24,951 nt of DNA from DASPWV01 sp046727855 (GTDB taxonomy: Bacteria; Acidobacteriota; Vicinamibacteria; Vicinamibacterales; UBA2999). The DNA is taken from positions 1 to 24,951 of the forward strand of contig JBKPDL010000057.1 of the NCBI GenBank assembly GCA_046727855.1. The letters are read 5' to 3'. The translations under genes and the position numbers were made by a program. The notes below the pieces were generated by a model. The model had not been told where the DNA came from and did not search any database. It saw nothing but the letters and a program-made list of their open reading frames with translations. The stretch's first letter is position 1. Every line of letters starts with the position of its first letter. Below, one piece after another: positions 24,799 to 24,951 of the stretch.

Positions 24799-24951
24799 TC
24801 AAAACCCCTGACGGCGAACGCTGATTGGTATCGGCCCCGAGGGCGATTCGACCGACACCCGACCGGATTCGTAGCCCCTTTCGGCGTTAGCGAGGACCTC
24901 TCCAAAGTACAGCGCGGTCATCGTTTTGCTGTGGACGAGCGACGTCCAGAG
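24799..24951 (-). CDS. Partial coding frame entering from the right edge
   Basis: Fifty codons are open from the window edge to the TGA complement at 24799-24801, reading SLVHSKTMTALYFGEVLANA, then GYESGRVSVESPSGPIPISV. Composition is protein-like, and a short basic C-terminus (RRQGF) gives a plausible gene end. I do not recognise the family, and the start lies outside the window. It could equally be another truncated tail, given the surrounding debris. Confidence 0.35.
   Translation of the reverse strand, partial: LWTSLVHSKTMTALYFGEVLANAERGYESGRVSVESPSGPIPISVRRQGF

Noticed and set aside
1..24951. CRISPR arrays, rRNA and tRNA genes
   Set aside because: No regularly spaced repeats were found, and no stretch resembled rRNA or a tRNA cloverleaf with a TTC loop and acceptor end.

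Overview
The window looks like high-GC chromosomal DNA from an acidobacterium, possibly Vicinamibacteria-like. The case rests on gene types: an eight-helix duplicated orphan permease (ADOP), a TonB-dependent receptor with an N-terminal carboxypeptidase-regulatory-like domain, and secreted CRTAC1/UnbV beta-propellers alternating with TPR proteins. The taxon is inferred, since no rRNA, tRNA or universal marker gene is visible.

Layout. (1) 1-1740 is gene debris: the tail of a PF06475 protein, a BBE-type FAD oxidase broken by several frameshifts, and the tail of an ECF41/SigJ-like sigma factor fused onto the oxidase remnant. (2) 1789-4215 is an intact ADOP permease. (3) 4216-4821 is more debris: a xanthine-dehydrogenase-type tail, a GNAT head and an AraC tail. 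(4) 5050-10982 is a four-gene operon, TPR - CRTAC1 - TPR - CRTAC1, with every junction overlapping. (5) 11010-13706 (minus) is an exported glucoamylase/debranching-type glycosidase, divergent from (6) a 1140-residue TonB-dependent receptor at 13931-17353. (7) 17410-19341 is a third debris island: a trehalase whose middle is gone, a cytochrome/CRTAC-like head and tail joined in frame to a nitrilase head, and a PTS EIIC-EIIB remnant whose EIIB appears to lack its cysteine. (8) 19316-21805 (minus) is an intact exported GH31 alpha-glucosidase. (9) 21959-22639 (minus) is a DUF998 membrane protein, and 23099-23500 is a DUF1801 protein bracketed by a diverged ~50-bp direct repeat. (10) 24159-24951 holds transposase remnants and unidentified partial frames.

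The intact genes suggest an envelope system for alpha-linked glucans: the receptor would import oligosaccharides, and GH31 and the debranching-type enzyme would trim them outside the cytoplasm. The trehalase and sugar-PTS relics fit the same theme. The CRTAC1/TPR operon is probably an exported assembly, with calcium-binding propellers and TPR scaffolds. Its function is unknown, and it is the best candidate here for an undescribed system. The other striking feature is that the debris consists mostly of gene beginnings and ends with the middles missing, packed between fully intact genes.
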